NCBI RefSeq assembly: GCF_036503815.1
Contig: NZ_AP027764.1
Span: 992,001-1,056,000 of the forward strand
DNA: 64,000 bases
Origin: Escherichia coli
Lineage (GTDB): Bacteria > Pseudomonadota > Gammaproteobacteria > Enterobacterales > Enterobacteriaceae
Direction of reading: 5' to 3'
The first letter of the stretch is position 1. The number at the start of each line of letters is the position of its first letter. The notes below the pieces were generated by a model. It was not told where the DNA came from, did not search any database, and saw only the letters and a program-made list of their open reading frames with translations. Positions 56,798 to 64,000 of this stretch are shown piece by piece. The position numbers and the translations under genes are program-made.

Positions 56798-57604
56798 ATG
56801 TCTGTGGTAATTAGTGATGCATGGCGTCAGCGTTTTGGTGGCACTGCGCGTCTGTATGGTGAAAAAGCGTTGCAACTGTTTGCTGATGCGCATATTTGTG
56901 TGGTCGGTATCGGTGGCGTTGGTTCCTGGGCGGCGGAAGCGTTGGCGCGCACGGGTATTGGCGCAATCACACTTATCGATATGGATGATGTGTGCGTCAC
57001 TAATACCAATCGGCAAATTCACGCGCTGCGCGATAACGTCGGGCTGGCTAAAGCGGAAGTCATGGCCGAACGTATTCGCCAGATTAACCCGGAGTGCCGT
57101 GTAACGGTGGTGGATGACTTCGTAACGGTGGATAACGTAGCACAATATATGAGTGCCGGTTATTCGTACGTGATTGATGCCATTGATAGTGTGCGACCCA
57201 AGGCGGCGCTGATTGCTTATTGTCGTCGCAATAAAATCCCTCTGGTCACGACTGGTGGTGCTGGTGGGCAGATTGATCCGACGCAGATTCAGGTTACCGA
57301 TCTGGCTAAAACGATTCAGGACCCGCTGGCGGCGAAGTTGCGCGAGCGCCTGAAAAGCGATTTTGGCGTAGTGAAAAACAGCAAAGGTAAGCTCGGCGTG
57401 GATTGCGTGTTCTCTACCGAAGCGCTGGTGTACCCGCAGTCAGACGGTACGGTGTGTGCCATGAAAGCCACGGCAGAAGGGCCGAAGCGGATGGATTGTG
57501 CATCTGGATTTGGTGCGGCGACGATGGTGACCGCCACCTTTGGTTTTGTTGCGGTTTCTCATGCGCTGAAGAAGATGATGGTGAAAGCGGCGCGTCAGGG
57601 GTAA
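56798..57604 (+). CDS. tcdA: TcdA (CsdL), tRNA threonylcarbamoyladenosine dehydratase
   Basis: 268 residues, E1/MoeB-like adenylating enzyme with nucleotide motif GIGGVGSWAAEALARTG. It cyclises t6A37 to ct6A37 in tRNA. It works with the CsdA-CsdE sulfur-transfer pair, which is encoded convergently next door. A hydrophobic C-terminal stretch (ATFGFVAVSHALKKM) may touch the membrane. Confidence 0.96.
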   Translation: MSVVISDAWRQRFGGTARLYGEKALQLFADAHICVVGIGGVGSWAAEALARTGIGAITLIDMDDVCVTNTNRQIHALRDNVGLAKAEVMAERIRQINPECRVTVVDDFVTVDNVAQYMSAGYSYVIDAIDSVRPKAALIAYCRRNKIPLVTTGGAGGQIDPTQIQVTDLAKTIQDPLAAKLRERLKSDFGVVKNSKGKLGVDCVFSTEALVYPQSDGTVCAMKATAEGPKRMDCASGFGAATMVTATFGFVAVSHALKKMMVKAARQG

Positions 57605-57606
57605 AC

Positions 57607-57647
57607 AATCAGGTCGGATGCGACGTGAACGTCTTATCCGACCTGAT
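57607..57647. repeat. REP-like palindrome / bidirectional terminator
   Basis: aatcaggtcggat pairs with atccgacctgatt around a REP-like centre. It lies between convergent tcdA and csdE. Confidence 0.7.
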
Positions 57648-57654
57648 TCTGTGC

Positions 57655-58098
57655 TTAAACCTGCTTCGCCGCAGCGAAAATCGCCTCGCTTAACGCATTC
57701 AACCCCTGGCTGCGTGAGGCGCTAAGCTGCCCACGCAATCCCAGCTCATCAAACAATGCCAGCGGCGACTGTGCCTGCAATTCGGCGGCGGTTTTCCCCT
57801 CAACGGCAGTCAACAACACCGCCAGTAGGCCGCGCACAATGCGTCCTTCGCTGTCGCCAAAGAAATGCATCGTGCCGTTTTCAGCCACGGTATACCCCAG
57901 CCAGACGCGGTTTTCGCATCCGGCGATCTCTTTAGCCTGCGCTTTTAACTCGTCTGGCAAAGCTGGAAGCTGTTTCCCCAACATAATTAGCTGACGATAT
58001 TTGTCTTCCCATTGAGTCAACGGCGCGAAAGTATCGTGTAACGTCTTTACGGTAACGGTTGTGCCGAACGGATGTCCAGCGTATTGCGGGTTCGTCAT
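57655..58098 (-). CDS. csdE: CsdE, sulfur acceptor protein
   Basis: 147 residues, SufE family. The active Cys61 is in EIAGCENRVWLG. It accepts persulfide sulfur from CsdA and serves TcdA. Its ATG overlaps the last base of the csdA stop (TAATG), so the two are coupled. Confidence 0.96.
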   Translation of the reverse strand: MTNPQYAGHPFGTTVTVKTLHDTFAPLTQWEDKYRQLIMLGKQLPALPDELKAQAKEIAGCENRVWLGYTVAENGTMHFFGDSEGRIVRGLLAVLLTAVEGKTAAELQAQSPLALFDELGLRGQLSASRSQGLNALSEAIFAAAKQV

Positions 58099-59303
58099 TA
58101 ATCCACCAATAATTCCAGCGCACGGTCAACGGCATTCACCAGCGCATCTACATCACTCTTTGTATTATATGGCGCAAAAGAGGCGCGCAGTGTGCCGGTT
58201 ACGCCTAATTCTGCCAGTAGCGGCTGAGCGCAATGCTGCCCGGCCCGCAGGGCAATGCCGTACTCCGCCAGCAGTGTCACCATATCGCTGTGATGAACGC
58301 CAGCAAAATCAAAGGCTAGCAGGCTGGAATCCTGGCAGCGGAATGAACGAAAGCCTGGACGTTTCGTCAGCGCATCTTCCGCCAGCGTTGCTAAGCTACG
58401 GCTCCAGCTTTCGGCCTGGTTGATATCGTAATCTGCCAGCCATTCCAGCGCCGCGCTTAATCCTATGACACCAGCGACATTTGGCGTTCCTGCTTCCAGT
58501 TTCCACGGCGCGGATTGAGGGGTGAAGCTGTCAAAACTCACTTCGTGAATCATTTTACCGCCACCCAGCCAGGGCGACATCGCTTCCAGCAGTTCTGGTT
58601 TGCCATACAGCACGCCGATACCTGTCGGGCCATACAGTTTGTGACCTGAAAAAGCATAGAAATCAATATCCAGTTGCTGAACATCTGCGGGGAAATGCAC
58701 CGCACCCTGAGCACCATCAACCATCACCACCATCCCGGCTGAATGAGCAAAGGTAATCGCTCGTGCCAGATCCGGGCAACCGCCAGTGACGTTCGACATC
58801 TGGCCCAACGCCAGAATCCGACTACGAGGTGTGATCAGTTCTGGCAACAAATCGACATCCGGCAGTCGCTGTGCATTCAGCGGCAATTTCACCACTTTGG
58901 CTCCAGTTTGTTGGGCGACCATCAGCCAGGGGACGAGGTTGGCGTGGTGCTCTGCCACACTGACAATAATTTCATCGCCCGATTGCAGACGCGGACGCGC
59001 ATAGCATTGTGCCACCATGTTGATGGATTCAGTGGTGCCGCGCGTCCAGATGATAGTTTTGTCATCTGGTGCATTCAGTAATTGCGCCACTTTTTCCCGT
59101 GCAGCTTCGTAACGCGCGGTCAGGCGTTGGGCTTCGGCAAACTGGCTACGATGGACGTTTCCGGCGCTCAGGCTGTAAAACTGTCGGGTTGCTTCAACCA
59201 CGGCTTCAGGTTTAAGCGCGGTCGCGGCACTGTCGAGATAGACGCCCGCATCCTGTAGCGCGGGAAACTGGGCGCGAAACTGCGCGGGATTAAAAACGTT
59301 CAT
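58098..59303 (-). CDS. csdA: CsdA, cysteine desulfurase
   Basis: 401 residues from the ATG at 59303 (MNVFNPAQFRAQ); the frame is open to 59339. It is a class V PLP enzyme of the SufS group, with the PLP Lys in FSGHKLYGPTG and the catalytic Cys in RAGQHCAQPLL near residue 358. It removes sulfur from cysteine as persulfide and passes it to CsdE. Divergent from ygdI. Confidence 0.97.
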   Translation of the reverse strand: MNVFNPAQFRAQFPALQDAGVYLDSAATALKPEAVVEATRQFYSLSAGNVHRSQFAEAQRLTARYEAAREKVAQLLNAPDDKTIIWTRGTTESINMVAQCYARPRLQSGDEIIVSVAEHHANLVPWLMVAQQTGAKVVKLPLNAQRLPDVDLLPELITPRSRILALGQMSNVTGGCPDLARAITFAHSAGMVVMVDGAQGAVHFPADVQQLDIDFYAFSGHKLYGPTGIGVLYGKPELLEAMSPWLGGGKMIHEVSFDSFTPQSAPWKLEAGTPNVAGVIGLSAALEWLADYDINQAESWSRSLATLAEDALTKRPGFRSFRCQDSSLLAFDFAGVHHSDMVTLLAEYGIALRAGQHCAQPLLAELGVTGTLRASFAPYNTKSDVDALVNAVDRALELLVD

Positions 59304-59494
59304 GGTACTCCTCGGCTTGATGCACCGATCGTGACGCAAAATTCACTTCGATACAAGGAGAGTGCTAACCATCAGAATTATCTGGATATCCTGGCGAAGC
59401 CGCGTCAGTAACATATGCTGAATAGTGTTAGGCGTTAATTTTAGCCTGTTAATCAATACTATTAAGATTTATTAATCGCTTTAAGGAGAAGATG

Positions 59495-59722
59495 ATGAAA
59501 AAGACTGCCGCAATTATTTCTGCCTGTATGCTGACTTTTGCCCTGAGCGCCTGTTCCGGTTCGAACTATGTGATGCACACCAATGACGGACGTACCATCG
59601 TCTCTGACGGCAAACCACAGACTGATAACGATACCGGTATGATTTCGTATAAAGACGCTAATGGCAACAAACAGCAGATCAACCGTACCGACGTGAAAGA
59701 GATGGTCGAACTGGATCAGTAA
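59495..59722 (+). CDS. ygdI: YgdI, small lipoprotein (DUF903)
   Basis: 75 residues, with AAGGAGA upstream of two adjacent ATGs; the second (59495) gives the K-12 length. The lipobox is ALSAC (Cys19). The SH3-like domain YVMHTNDGRTIVSDGKPQTD aligns closely with YgdR (25647). Function unknown. The GcvB terminator begins 16 bp after its stop. Confidence 0.94.
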   Translation: MKKTAAIISACMLTFALSACSGSNYVMHTNDGRTIVSDGKPQTDNDTGMISYKDANGNKQQINRTDVKEMVELDQ

Positions 59723-59738
59723 TTCGCGATCGCAAGGT

Positions 59739-59944
59739 AAAAAAAAGCACCGCAATTAGGCGGTGCTACATTAATCACTATGGACAGACAGGGTAAATGT
59801 ACAGGAAGTGAAAAAAGGTAGCTTTGCTACCATGGTCTGAATCGCAGACCAATTGCAAACACAACAACACAACATCACAACCGTAAGCCAAAAGTTCACC
59901 AGAACACGCATTCCGATAAAACTTTTCGTTCCGGCTCAGGAAGT
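59739..59944 (-). ncRNA. gcvB: GcvB small RNA
   Basis: 206-nt Hfq-dependent sRNA. Its 5' end ACTTCCTGAGCCGGAACG, the G/T-rich seed region R1 (GTTGTGATGTTGTGTTGTTG, reading the minus strand) and the terminator agcaccgc/gcggtgct with eight T are all present. It represses many amino-acid transporter mRNAs (dppA, oppA, cycA and others). It is activated by GcvA, encoded divergently beside it. Confidence 0.95.
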
Positions 59945-60072
59945 GCCGCCACTATAGGTATTTGCTGGTAGAAGCTCAACGGACAATTTATAATGGCTCA
60001 GATTAAAAAAACTAATAGGTTACACAGAGTGATCTAATTGTTAAATTCATTTAACATCAAAGTTTAAAAGCC
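59945..60072. promoter_or_regulatory. gcvB-gcvA divergent promoter region
   Basis: 128 bp between the GcvB 5' end and the gcvA ATG, AT-rich, expected to contain GcvA and GcvR-sensitive control sites. I cannot mark an exact box. Confidence 0.55.
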
Positions 60073-60990
60073 ATGTCTAAACGATTACCACCGCTAAATG
60101 CCTTACGAGTTTTTGATGCCGCAGCACGCCATTTAAGTTTCACTCGCGCAGCAGAAGAGCTTTTTGTGACTCAGGCCGCAGTAAGTCATCAAATCAAGTC
60201 TCTTGAGGATTTTCTGGGGCTAAAACTGTTCCGCCGCCGTAATCGTTCACTCCTGCTGACCGAGGAAGGGCAAAGCTATTTCCTCGATATCAAAGAGATA
60301 TTTTCGCAATTAACCGAAGCGACACGTAAACTCCAGGCCCGTAGCGCCAAGGGGGCGTTGACGGTCAGTTTACTCCCCAGTTTCGCCATTCATTGGTTGG
60401 TTCCACGACTTTCCAGCTTTAATTCAGCTTATCCGGGAATTGACGTTCGCATCCAGGCGGTTGATCGTCAGGAAGATAAGCTGGCGGATGATGTTGACGT
60501 GGCGATATTCTATGGTCGGGGCAACTGGCCGGGGCTACGGGTGGAAAAACTTTACGCCGAATATTTATTGCCGGTGTGTTCGCCGCTACTGCTGACAGGC
60601 GATAAACCCTTGAAGACCCCGGAAGACTTGGCTAAACATACGTTATTACATGATGCGTCTCGCCGTGACTGGCAGACATATACTCGCCAATTGGGGTTAA
60701 ATCATATCAACGTTCAGCAAGGACCAATATTTAGTCATAGCGCCATGGTGCTGCAAGCGGCTATCCACGGGCAGGGAGTGGCGCTGGCGAATAACGTGAT
60801 GGCGCAATCTGAAATTGAAGCCGGACGTCTTGTTTGCCCGTTTAATGATGTTCTGGTCAGTAAAAACGCTTTTTATCTGGTTTGTCATGACAGCCAGGCA
60901 GAACTGGGTAAAATAGCCGCCTTTCGCCAATGGATCCTGGCGAAAGCCGCTGCTGAACAAGAAAAATTCCGCTTTCGTTATGAACAATAA
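60073..60990 (+). CDS. gcvA: GcvA, regulator of the glycine cleavage operon
   Basis: 305 residues, LysR family. HTH at 5-65 (LNALRVFDAAARHLSFTRAA, then QAAVSHQIKSLE). It activates gcvTHP and gcvB with glycine and is antagonised by GcvR. Divergent from gcvB. Followed 18 bp later by ygdD. Confidence 0.97.
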   Translation: MSKRLPPLNALRVFDAAARHLSFTRAAEELFVTQAAVSHQIKSLEDFLGLKLFRRRNRSLLLTEEGQSYFLDIKEIFSQLTEATRKLQARSAKGALTVSLLPSFAIHWLVPRLSSFNSAYPGIDVRIQAVDRQEDKLADDVDVAIFYGRGNWPGLRVEKLYAEYLLPVCSPLLLTGDKPLKTPEDLAKHTLLHDASRRDWQTYTRQLGLNHINVQQGPIFSHSAMVLQAAIHGQGVALANNVMAQSEIEAGRLVCPFNDVLVSKNAFYLVCHDSQAELGKIAAFRQWILAKAAAEQEKFRFRYEQ

Positions 60991-61008
60991 TTTACGTAGG
61001 GTACGACC

Positions 61009-61404
61009 ATGACCAGCCGTTTTATGCTGATTTTTGCCGCCATTAGCGGCTTCATTTTTGTGGCTCTGGGCGCTTTTGGCGCGCATGTGTTAAGTAAAAC
61101 CATGGGGGCCGTTGAGATGGGCTGGATCCAGACCGGTCTCGAATACCAGGCGTTCCATACGCTGGCGATCTTAGGTCTGGCGGTGGCAATGCAGCGTCGC
61201 ATCAGTATCTGGTTTTACTGGAGTAGCGTTTTCCTCGCGTTAGGCACGGTGCTGTTCAGCGGCAGCCTTTATTGCCTGGCGCTGTCCCATCTGCGTTTGT
61301 GGGCATTTGTCACACCGGTTGGCGGCGTGAGCTTCCTCGCGGGCTGGGCGTTAATGTTAGTTGGTGCTATCCGTTTAAAGCGCAAGGGCGTAAGTCATGA
61401 ATAA
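61009..61404 (+). CDS. ygdD: YgdD, DUF423 membrane protein
   Basis: 131 residues with four membrane helices (the first about 5-27, FMLIFAAISGFIFVALGAFG, with the family motif GAFGAH). Start ATG after a modest ribosome site. Its 3' end overlaps rlmM by 8 bp, so the two are coupled. Function unknown. Confidence 0.94.
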   Translation: MTSRFMLIFAAISGFIFVALGAFGAHVLSKTMGAVEMGWIQTGLEYQAFHTLAILGLAVAMQRRISIWFYWSSVFLALGTVLFSGSLYCLALSHLRLWAFVTPVGGVSFLAGWALMLVGAIRLKRKGVSHE

Positions 61405-62497
61405 GGTTGTATTGCTGTGCCGTCCGGGCTTTGAAAAAGAGTGCGCCGCAGAAATTACCGATAAAGCCGGCCTGCGGGAAATTTTCGGTTTTACCCGCGT
61501 GAAAGAGAATGCGGGTTATGTCATTTATGAATGTTATCAACCTGATGATGGCGATAAGTTAATCCGTGAGCTGCCGTTCAGTTCATTAATTTTTGCCCGC
61601 CAGTGGTTTGTGGTCGGGGAACTCCTGCAGCATTTGCCGCCAGAAGATCGTATTACCCCCATTGTCGGCATGTTACAGGGCGTAGTAGAGAAGGGCGGTG
61701 AACTGCGTGTTGAAGTTGCCGATACCAACGAAAGCAAAGAGTTGCTGAAATTCTGCCGTAAATTCACCGTGCCGCTACGCGCTGCCTTGCGCGATGCCGG
61801 GGTGCTGGCGAACTATGAAACGCCGAAGCGTCCGGTTGTGCATGTATTCTTTATTGCACCAGGTTGCTGCTATACCGGTTACTCATACAGCAACAATAAT
61901 TCGCCGTTCTATATGGGCATTCCGCGCCTGAAATTTCCGGCAGATGCGCCGAGTCGTTCCACGCTCAAACTGGAAGAGGCATTTCATGTGTTTATTCCGG
62001 CGGATGAGTGGGATGAACGTCTGGCGAACGGGATGTGGGCGGTGGATTTAGGTGCTTGCCCAGGCGGCTGGACCTACCAACTGGTGAAGCGCAACATGTG
62101 GGTATATTCCGTTGATAACGGCCCGATGGCACAAAGCCTGATGGATACCGGGCAGGTGACGTGGCTGCGGGAAGACGGTTTCAAATTCCGTCCGACACGC
62201 AGCAATATCTCCTGGATGGTATGCGATATGGTTGAAAAACCGGCGAAAGTTGCGGCATTGATGGCGCAGTGGCTGGTTAATGGCTGGTGCCGTGAAACCA
62301 TTTTCAACCTCAAACTGCCGATGAAAAAACGCTACGAAGAAGTGTCACATAATCTGGCGTATATTCAGGCACAGCTTGATGAACATGGCATAAATGCTCA
62401 GATTCAGGCGCGACAGTTGTATCACGATCGTGAAGAAGTGACGGTGCATGTCCGCCGCATCTGGGCTGCGGTGGGTGGCCGTCGCGACGAGCGATAA
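61397..62497 (+). CDS. rlmM: RlmM, 23S rRNA C2498 2'-O-methyltransferase
   Basis: 366 residues. An N-terminal THUMP-like region is followed by a Rossmann methyltransferase: the SAM motif is DLGACPGGWTYQLVKR near residue 218. The K-D-K-E set is consistent with 2'-O-methylation. It modifies C2498 in the peptidyl-transferase region. The start lies within the end of ygdD. Confidence 0.96.
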   Translation: MNKVVLLCRPGFEKECAAEITDKAGLREIFGFTRVKENAGYVIYECYQPDDGDKLIRELPFSSLIFARQWFVVGELLQHLPPEDRITPIVGMLQGVVEKGGELRVEVADTNESKELLKFCRKFTVPLRAALRDAGVLANYETPKRPVVHVFFIAPGCCYTGYSYSNNNSPFYMGIPRLKFPADAPSRSTLKLEEAFHVFIPADEWDERLANGMWAVDLGACPGGWTYQLVKRNMWVYSVDNGPMAQSLMDTGQVTWLREDGFKFRPTRSNISWMVCDMVEKPAKVAALMAQWLVNGWCRETIFNLKLPMKKRYEEVSHNLAYIQAQLDEHGINAQIQARQLYHDREEVTVHVRRIWAAVGGRRDER

Positions 62498-62503
62498 CTA
62501 ACA

Positions 62504-62527
62504 AGGCCGGGGCGTCGTCTCCGGCCT
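62504..62527. terminator. Hairpin between convergent rlmM and fucR
   Basis: Seven-bp GC stem aggccgg / ccggcct with a ten-base loop, close to both stop codons. T tract lacking. Confidence 0.5.
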
Positions 62528-62540
62528 GCTCCCATTTCTG

Positions 62541-63272
62541 TCAGGCTGTTACCAAAGAAGCCGCAACCTGGCGCTCATCAGAAATAATGTGCGTGACCTC
62601 ATCCAGATGCCCGATGCGGGCTTCCCCTGAACGATTAAATTTACTTTTATCAATCAATAACAACGATTGCGCGGCACGTTTTAATAGCATCGATTTGTAA
62701 TCAGCGTTGATGGCATTGGAGTCCCACAGTGCACCGCTGCTATCGATCCCTTCACAAGAAAAAATAAACAGATCGATTTCCAGCGATTTAAGTTGGGAAA
62801 TCAGCGAGGGATTGACGTAACAGCCATATTTGCGCTCAAGTGTGCCGCCGGAACTGATCAGTTGAATGCGTTCACGTTTACCGAGTTCATGGCAAATCGG
62901 ATGGCTATTGGTGAAGACCTGGATGTTGATGTCAGGCAACTGGCGTGCCAGATACCAGCAGGTTGAACTGGCGTCTAAGGCTATCACCATCCCTTCTTCA
63001 ATCCACGCGAGCGCCTCGCGCGCGATATCTGCTTTATGCGCATAATGGCTTTTCAGCCGGATGTGAAAGGGATCGCCACTGTCTTGATTTTGACGGTGGA
63101 TATATTTAGCGCGCCCATGATTGCGCAGAATTTTACCCTGCGTCTGTAATTCATTGAGATCGCGACGAATGGTTTCTTTACTGACCTTTAGCTGTTCAGA
63201 GAGCGCTTCCGTGGTCAGGCTGGTATGGTTCAGCAGCAGGTCGACTATCGCTTGCTGGCGTGCCGCTTTCAT
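62541..63272 (-). CDS. fucR: FucR, L-fucose operon activator
   Basis: 243 residues from the ATG at 63272 (MKAARQQAIVDLLLNH); an ATG nine bases earlier is in frame. DeoR-type winged HTH (EALSEQLKVSKETIRRDLNE) and a C-terminal sugar-phosphate-binding domain. It is activated by fuculose-1-phosphate to turn on fucAO and fucPIKUR. Last gene of that operon. Confidence 0.97.
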   Translation of the reverse strand: MKAARQQAIVDLLLNHTSLTTEALSEQLKVSKETIRRDLNELQTQGKILRNHGRAKYIHRQNQDSGDPFHIRLKSHYAHKADIAREALAWIEEGMVIALDASSTCWYLARQLPDINIQVFTNSHPICHELGKRERIQLISSGGTLERKYGCYVNPSLISQLKSLEIDLFIFSCEGIDSSGALWDSNAINADYKSMLLKRAAQSLLLIDKSKFNRSGEARIGHLDEVTHIISDERQVAASLVTA

Positions 63273-63297
63273 ATTTTTCACCCCATCATTCGATAAC

Positions 63298-63316
63298 CGC
63301 CCGCGTCATGCGGGCG
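63298..63316 (-). other. Hairpin in the fucU-fucR gap
   Basis: cgcccgc / gcgggcg stem with loop gtcat. No T tract, so possibly an mRNA stability or partial attenuation element reducing fucR expression. Confidence 0.45.
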
Positions 63317-63329
63317 TACCGGTATGAGA

Positions 63330-63752
63330 TTACGGTGTTACCCCTTTTTTTAAAAGAATATTCCCGTACTTCGCTCGTTCGCCTGTGATAACGATCGCAA
63401 AGGCTTTTTGCGCCCGTTCATAAAACGCAAAACGATTGATGCGGATGATGTCAGGACAGGGGGCTTGTAGTGAAAGCGCATTTCGATAACGTCGTTCTAC
63501 TTCAGGATCGAGAGTGTCACCCTCTACCGCTGCCATCATCACCAGCGGCGGTGCATAACTGTCCAGTTCAAATAACGGGATAATCGCCTGGAGTAAGTCG
63601 CTCACCAACAGGCCATCAGCACGGATCACCTGCGGTCCCATCGAATGGGCGGGAAAGTGAGCATCGGAAAAAATAATTTCATCTCCATGTCCCATCTCTG
63701 CCAGCACTTTCAATAGTTCGGGAGAAATTAACGGCGAAATTGTTTTCAGCAT
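63330..63752 (-). CDS. fucU: FucU, L-fucose mutarotase
   Basis: 140 residues, RbsD/FucU family. The active-site His in [18 protein letters not shown] and the C-terminal region ending [13 protein letters not shown] fit the family. It interconverts alpha- and beta-fucose anomers. One base separates it from the fucK stop. Confidence 0.97.
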
Positions 63753-63753
63753 T

Positions 63754-64000
63754 TCACACTTCCTCTATAAATTCAGGTTCAGTTTGTGGGTAGAAATAAC
63801 GGTACTGATAATGAATCTGCGCGCGAGCTTCTTCCGGGCTGTTAAATTCCCCTACGCCATACCAACCGAACAGCGCAGCTCCTGCGACGGTCGTTTCGGC
63901 GTCGTCGAGAACTTTTACCGGAATATCAAGCATATTGGCTTTAATCTGATTCCACAATGTGTTGCGACTTCCTCCACCGACTAACAATAATTCAGAGGCT
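63754..64000 (-). CDS. fucK: FucK, L-fuculokinase, C-terminal part only
   Basis: About 82 C-terminal residues of a kinase of the FGGY family are visible. The motif [19 protein letters not shown] is the C-terminal sugar-kinase signature and [14 protein letters not shown] follows. The gene runs off the right edge of the window. It phosphorylates L-fuculose. Last codon overlaps the start region of fucU by spacing of one base. Confidence 0.95.

Overview
The window is Escherichia coli chromosome. The gene order galR-lysA-lysR-ygeA-araE-kduD-kduI-yqeF, then aas-lplT, tas-ygdR-ygdQ-mutH-rppH-ptsP-lgt-thyA, the ppd-recC-ptrA-recB-recD-argA-amiC block, metZWV-mltA, tcdA-csdEA, gcvA/gcvB and the fuc genes is the E. 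coli K-12 order read backwards. Protein lengths match K-12 almost exactly. The assignment rests on recognition of genes and synteny, not on a database search.

Layout. (1) 1-8.2 kb: AT-rich edge of the ETT2 cryptic type III secretion island. It carries regulators and accessory genes only: ygeK (cut by the window edge), pbl, ygeI, ygeH, ygeG, ygeF, yqeK, yqeJ, yqeI and yqeH. All look intact here, including pbl and ygeF, which I recall as broken in K-12. (2) 8.2-18.7 kb: transport and catabolism (yqeG, yqeF, kduID, araE), the racemase ygeA, and the lysR/lysA and galR regulators. (3) 18.9-22.6 kb: twin OmpR-family sRNAs omrB/omrA, then the lysophospholipid recycling pair aas-lplT. (4) 22.7-24.3 kb: an exported MuiA/DUF4139-type gene that is not part of the K-12 order I know. 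(5) 24.5-34.7 kb: tas, ygdR, ygdQ, mutH, the DnaA-box-rich mutH-rppH gap (DARS2) with ygdT inside it, rppH-ptsP, lgt-thyA and four pseudopilin-like genes. (6) 34.7-46.5 kb: recC-ptrA-recB-recD, the RecBCD recombination machine with protease III between its genes. (7) 46.5-49.6 kb: a REP-containing spacer carrying a second copy of the argA 3' end, then divergent argA and amiC. (8) 49.6-55.1 kb: an AT-richer five-gene cassette inserted between amiC and the metZWV tRNAs. (9) 55.1-64 kb: metZWV, mltA, tcdA, csdEA, ygdI, gcvB/gcvA, ygdD, rlmM, fucR, fucU and the 3' part of fucK.

The strongest candidate for a little-described system is the cassette in (8). It encodes a BglG-type antiterminator preceded by its own predicted RNA antiterminator/terminator, a MalX-like PTS EIIC-EIIB permease without EIIA, a MalY/PatB-like PLP C-S lyase or aminotransferase, a CBS-less SIS-domain sugar-phosphate isomerase and a SerA-like 2-hydroxyacid dehydrogenase. 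The genes overlap or are closely packed and look like one substrate-induced operon. The PTS probably borrows EIIA-Glc. The substrate cannot be read from the sequence. I believe similar PTS loci occur at the metV site of extraintestinal pathogenic E. coli, so the cassette may be known as a locus while its chemistry is open.

Other points of note are the Cys-rich N-terminus of YqeH, the YgeK receiver without its phospho-acceptor Asp, the ToxR/FidL-like yqeI-yqeJ pair, and the duplicated argA tail.
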